From Haloterrigena salifodinae (GTDB taxonomy: Archaea > Halobacteriota > Halobacteria > Halobacteriales > Natrialbaceae), in assembly GCF_003977755.1 (NCBI RefSeq), contig NZ_RQWN01000006.1, positions 124,001 to 188,000 of the forward strand: DNA of 64,000 nucleotides. The letters are read 5' to 3'. Positions 63,048 to 64,000 of the stretch are shown here, in pieces; within the stretch, counting starts at the first letter, position 1, and each line of letters starts with the position of its first letter. The position numbers and the translations under genes are program-made. The notes below the pieces were generated by a model. The model searched no databases, had not been told where the DNA came from, and worked only from the letters and a program-made list of their open reading frames with translations.

Positions 63048-64000
63048 CTCCACTCATTGCTGCTTCTGAATTCCATCTTCCAGCATGAGCTCTATTACCA
63101 TAATAGACGAATGTGGTAGTTATCTGGTGTTTGAATAAGCAAGCGGAAAACGTGGAATCTGAGCATGAGACTATACTGCCGGCTTACGCCGACTGTGATA
63201 CGTTCAGCGGATATATCGTGTTTCAGATCTCATCTGCCGCCGTCGTAACGCCGATCGCAGTACCGACTAAAACTGGCTTGGGGTCGACAAGGATGGAAAA
63301 GTGGAAACACCGTAAAGACTGTCCCAAGCCCAAATAGCTGTTGTGGCGAACAGTACAATAGCGAATTCGCTGTCACAACGAGCGCGAGTGTGGCGGTAGC
63401 GGTCAGTGTACTCAGTATCAGGCGGATTCGTTTAACGGCACAATCGGTAAACCTCCTCTATGTAGTTGATCAAAATCCGTACACGTACTAGAGAACGATT
63501 GGTGATATAATGGAAAACTGTCGCAAACCACAGGTGCGGAAGTAGCGCCGGATACACCGTCCAGACGCCTATTGATATGATCGTCAGATACGACGGCAAT
63601 TCGTGTCCCCCATTATCGAGCCAGAGTGTTTTCGCTACTCGTCTCAGAGTGGATGCCGTGCTAAAGGCAATTCCGTAGGTAACTATCGGTTGTTATTGTA
63701 TCACATCAGCGACCGCGGAGTTGTTTTGCGCTCCACCAGTTCCTCCTCGCCGAACTTTACACTCGTACGTATGTATGTGAGAGAGCGCCTCTGATTACAT
63801 TAATACAGTTGTAATTTCCAAGGGTTTCGGCCGATATATAGCGCGTCAGAAATTCAGTCCCTCGCACGACTATGCTTTAGAACAGGTGTATTCGAAAGCT
63901 ACAGGGGTATTCTCGTATGAGGAATACTAAATCCGGTCTTGCGGGGACAACCAGAACCATTCGGAGAGTATCTGAAGAGCGGTAGTAGCCGGAACGTAAC
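63048..64000. other. Right-end region without recognised genes
   Basis: About 950 bases of moderate GC. Short frames such as 63113-63337 lack a family signature or haloarchaeal codon bias. A GATATATAG box near 63832-63840 and CCGATATATAGCGC context could be a promoter for a gene lying beyond the right edge, but this is only a suggestion. Confidence 0.45.

Noticed and set aside
1-64000. tRNA, rRNA, CRISPR arrays and intact insertion sequences
   Set aside because: I scanned for tRNA-like cloverleaf consensus, regularly spaced repeats and transposase motifs and recognised none; without tools small RNAs could be missed.

Overview
The window reads as haloarchaeal DNA (class Halobacteria, probably a Natrialbales-type genus; this is inference). 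The coding sequences are GC-rich, the proteins very acidic, secreted proteins carry twin-arginine signals (often with a lipobox), promoters are archaeal TATA boxes about 26 nt before the start codon (leaderless type), and there is a halobacterial transducer and a luciferase-like monooxygenase-family (probably F420-type) oxidoreductase. No rRNA, tRNA, CRISPR array or intact insertion sequence was found.

Most of the window is a pectin / polygalacturonate utilisation locus. Layout: (1) 1-3014, the 5' end of a DapA-family gene and a three-gene UxaA-type dehydratase cassette. (2) 3126-13831, a Dpp/Opp-type ABC importer (fused double ATPase, two permeases, a 64-residue membrane protein) preceded by three tandem 604-residue binding-protein genes. 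(3) 14037-25648, an SDR, a rhamnogalacturonan acetylesterase-like SGNH esterase, an LLM oxidoreductase, Gfo/Idh/MocA, two ThuA-like proteins, a DgoD-like dehydratase, two secreted pectate lyases and a pectin methylesterase. (4) 26725-39814, the candidate oxidative uronate route: two enolase-superfamily enzymes (one resembling galactarolactone cycloisomerase), a KdgD-like DapA protein, an ABC exporter, UspA, uronate dehydrogenase, a UlaG-like metallo-hydrolase, ketoglutarate-semialdehyde dehydrogenase, a PPC-domain protein, Gfo/Idh/MocA and a beta-propeller lactonase. (5) 39840-52774, a chemotaxis transducer, Gfo/Idh/MocA, intracellular GH28 polygalacturonase, GH4 alpha-galacturonidase (CHEV motif), a broken pectate lyase, an IclR regulator and a multidomain pectate lyase. 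(6) 52775-57979, a decayed region with a second DapA and a second semialdehyde dehydrogenase plus relics of a duplicated copy of part of region 4. (7) 57980-63047, a less GC-rich segment with a TRAP transporter, UspA and mannonate dehydratase UxuA. The last 950 bases hold no recognisable gene.

Inferred scheme: the secreted methylesterase, esterase and lyases open pectin outside the cell. Oligogalacturonides enter by the ABC importer and monomers by the TRAP system. GH28 and GH4 finish hydrolysis inside. Uronate dehydrogenase makes galactarolactone, which a cycloisomerase or lactonase plus dehydratase converts to keto-deoxy-hexarate. The DapA enzymes and ALDHs then lead to 2-oxoglutarate. No KduI or GH105 for unsaturated lyase products was seen in this window.

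The locus shows much duplication and decay: triplicated binding proteins, paired DapA and ALDH genes, pectate lyase copies with a frameshifted relative, and fragments of ThuA, aldo/keto reductase, Gfo/Idh/MocA and lactonase genes. All functional assignments are from motif recognition and memory of families; no database search was run.
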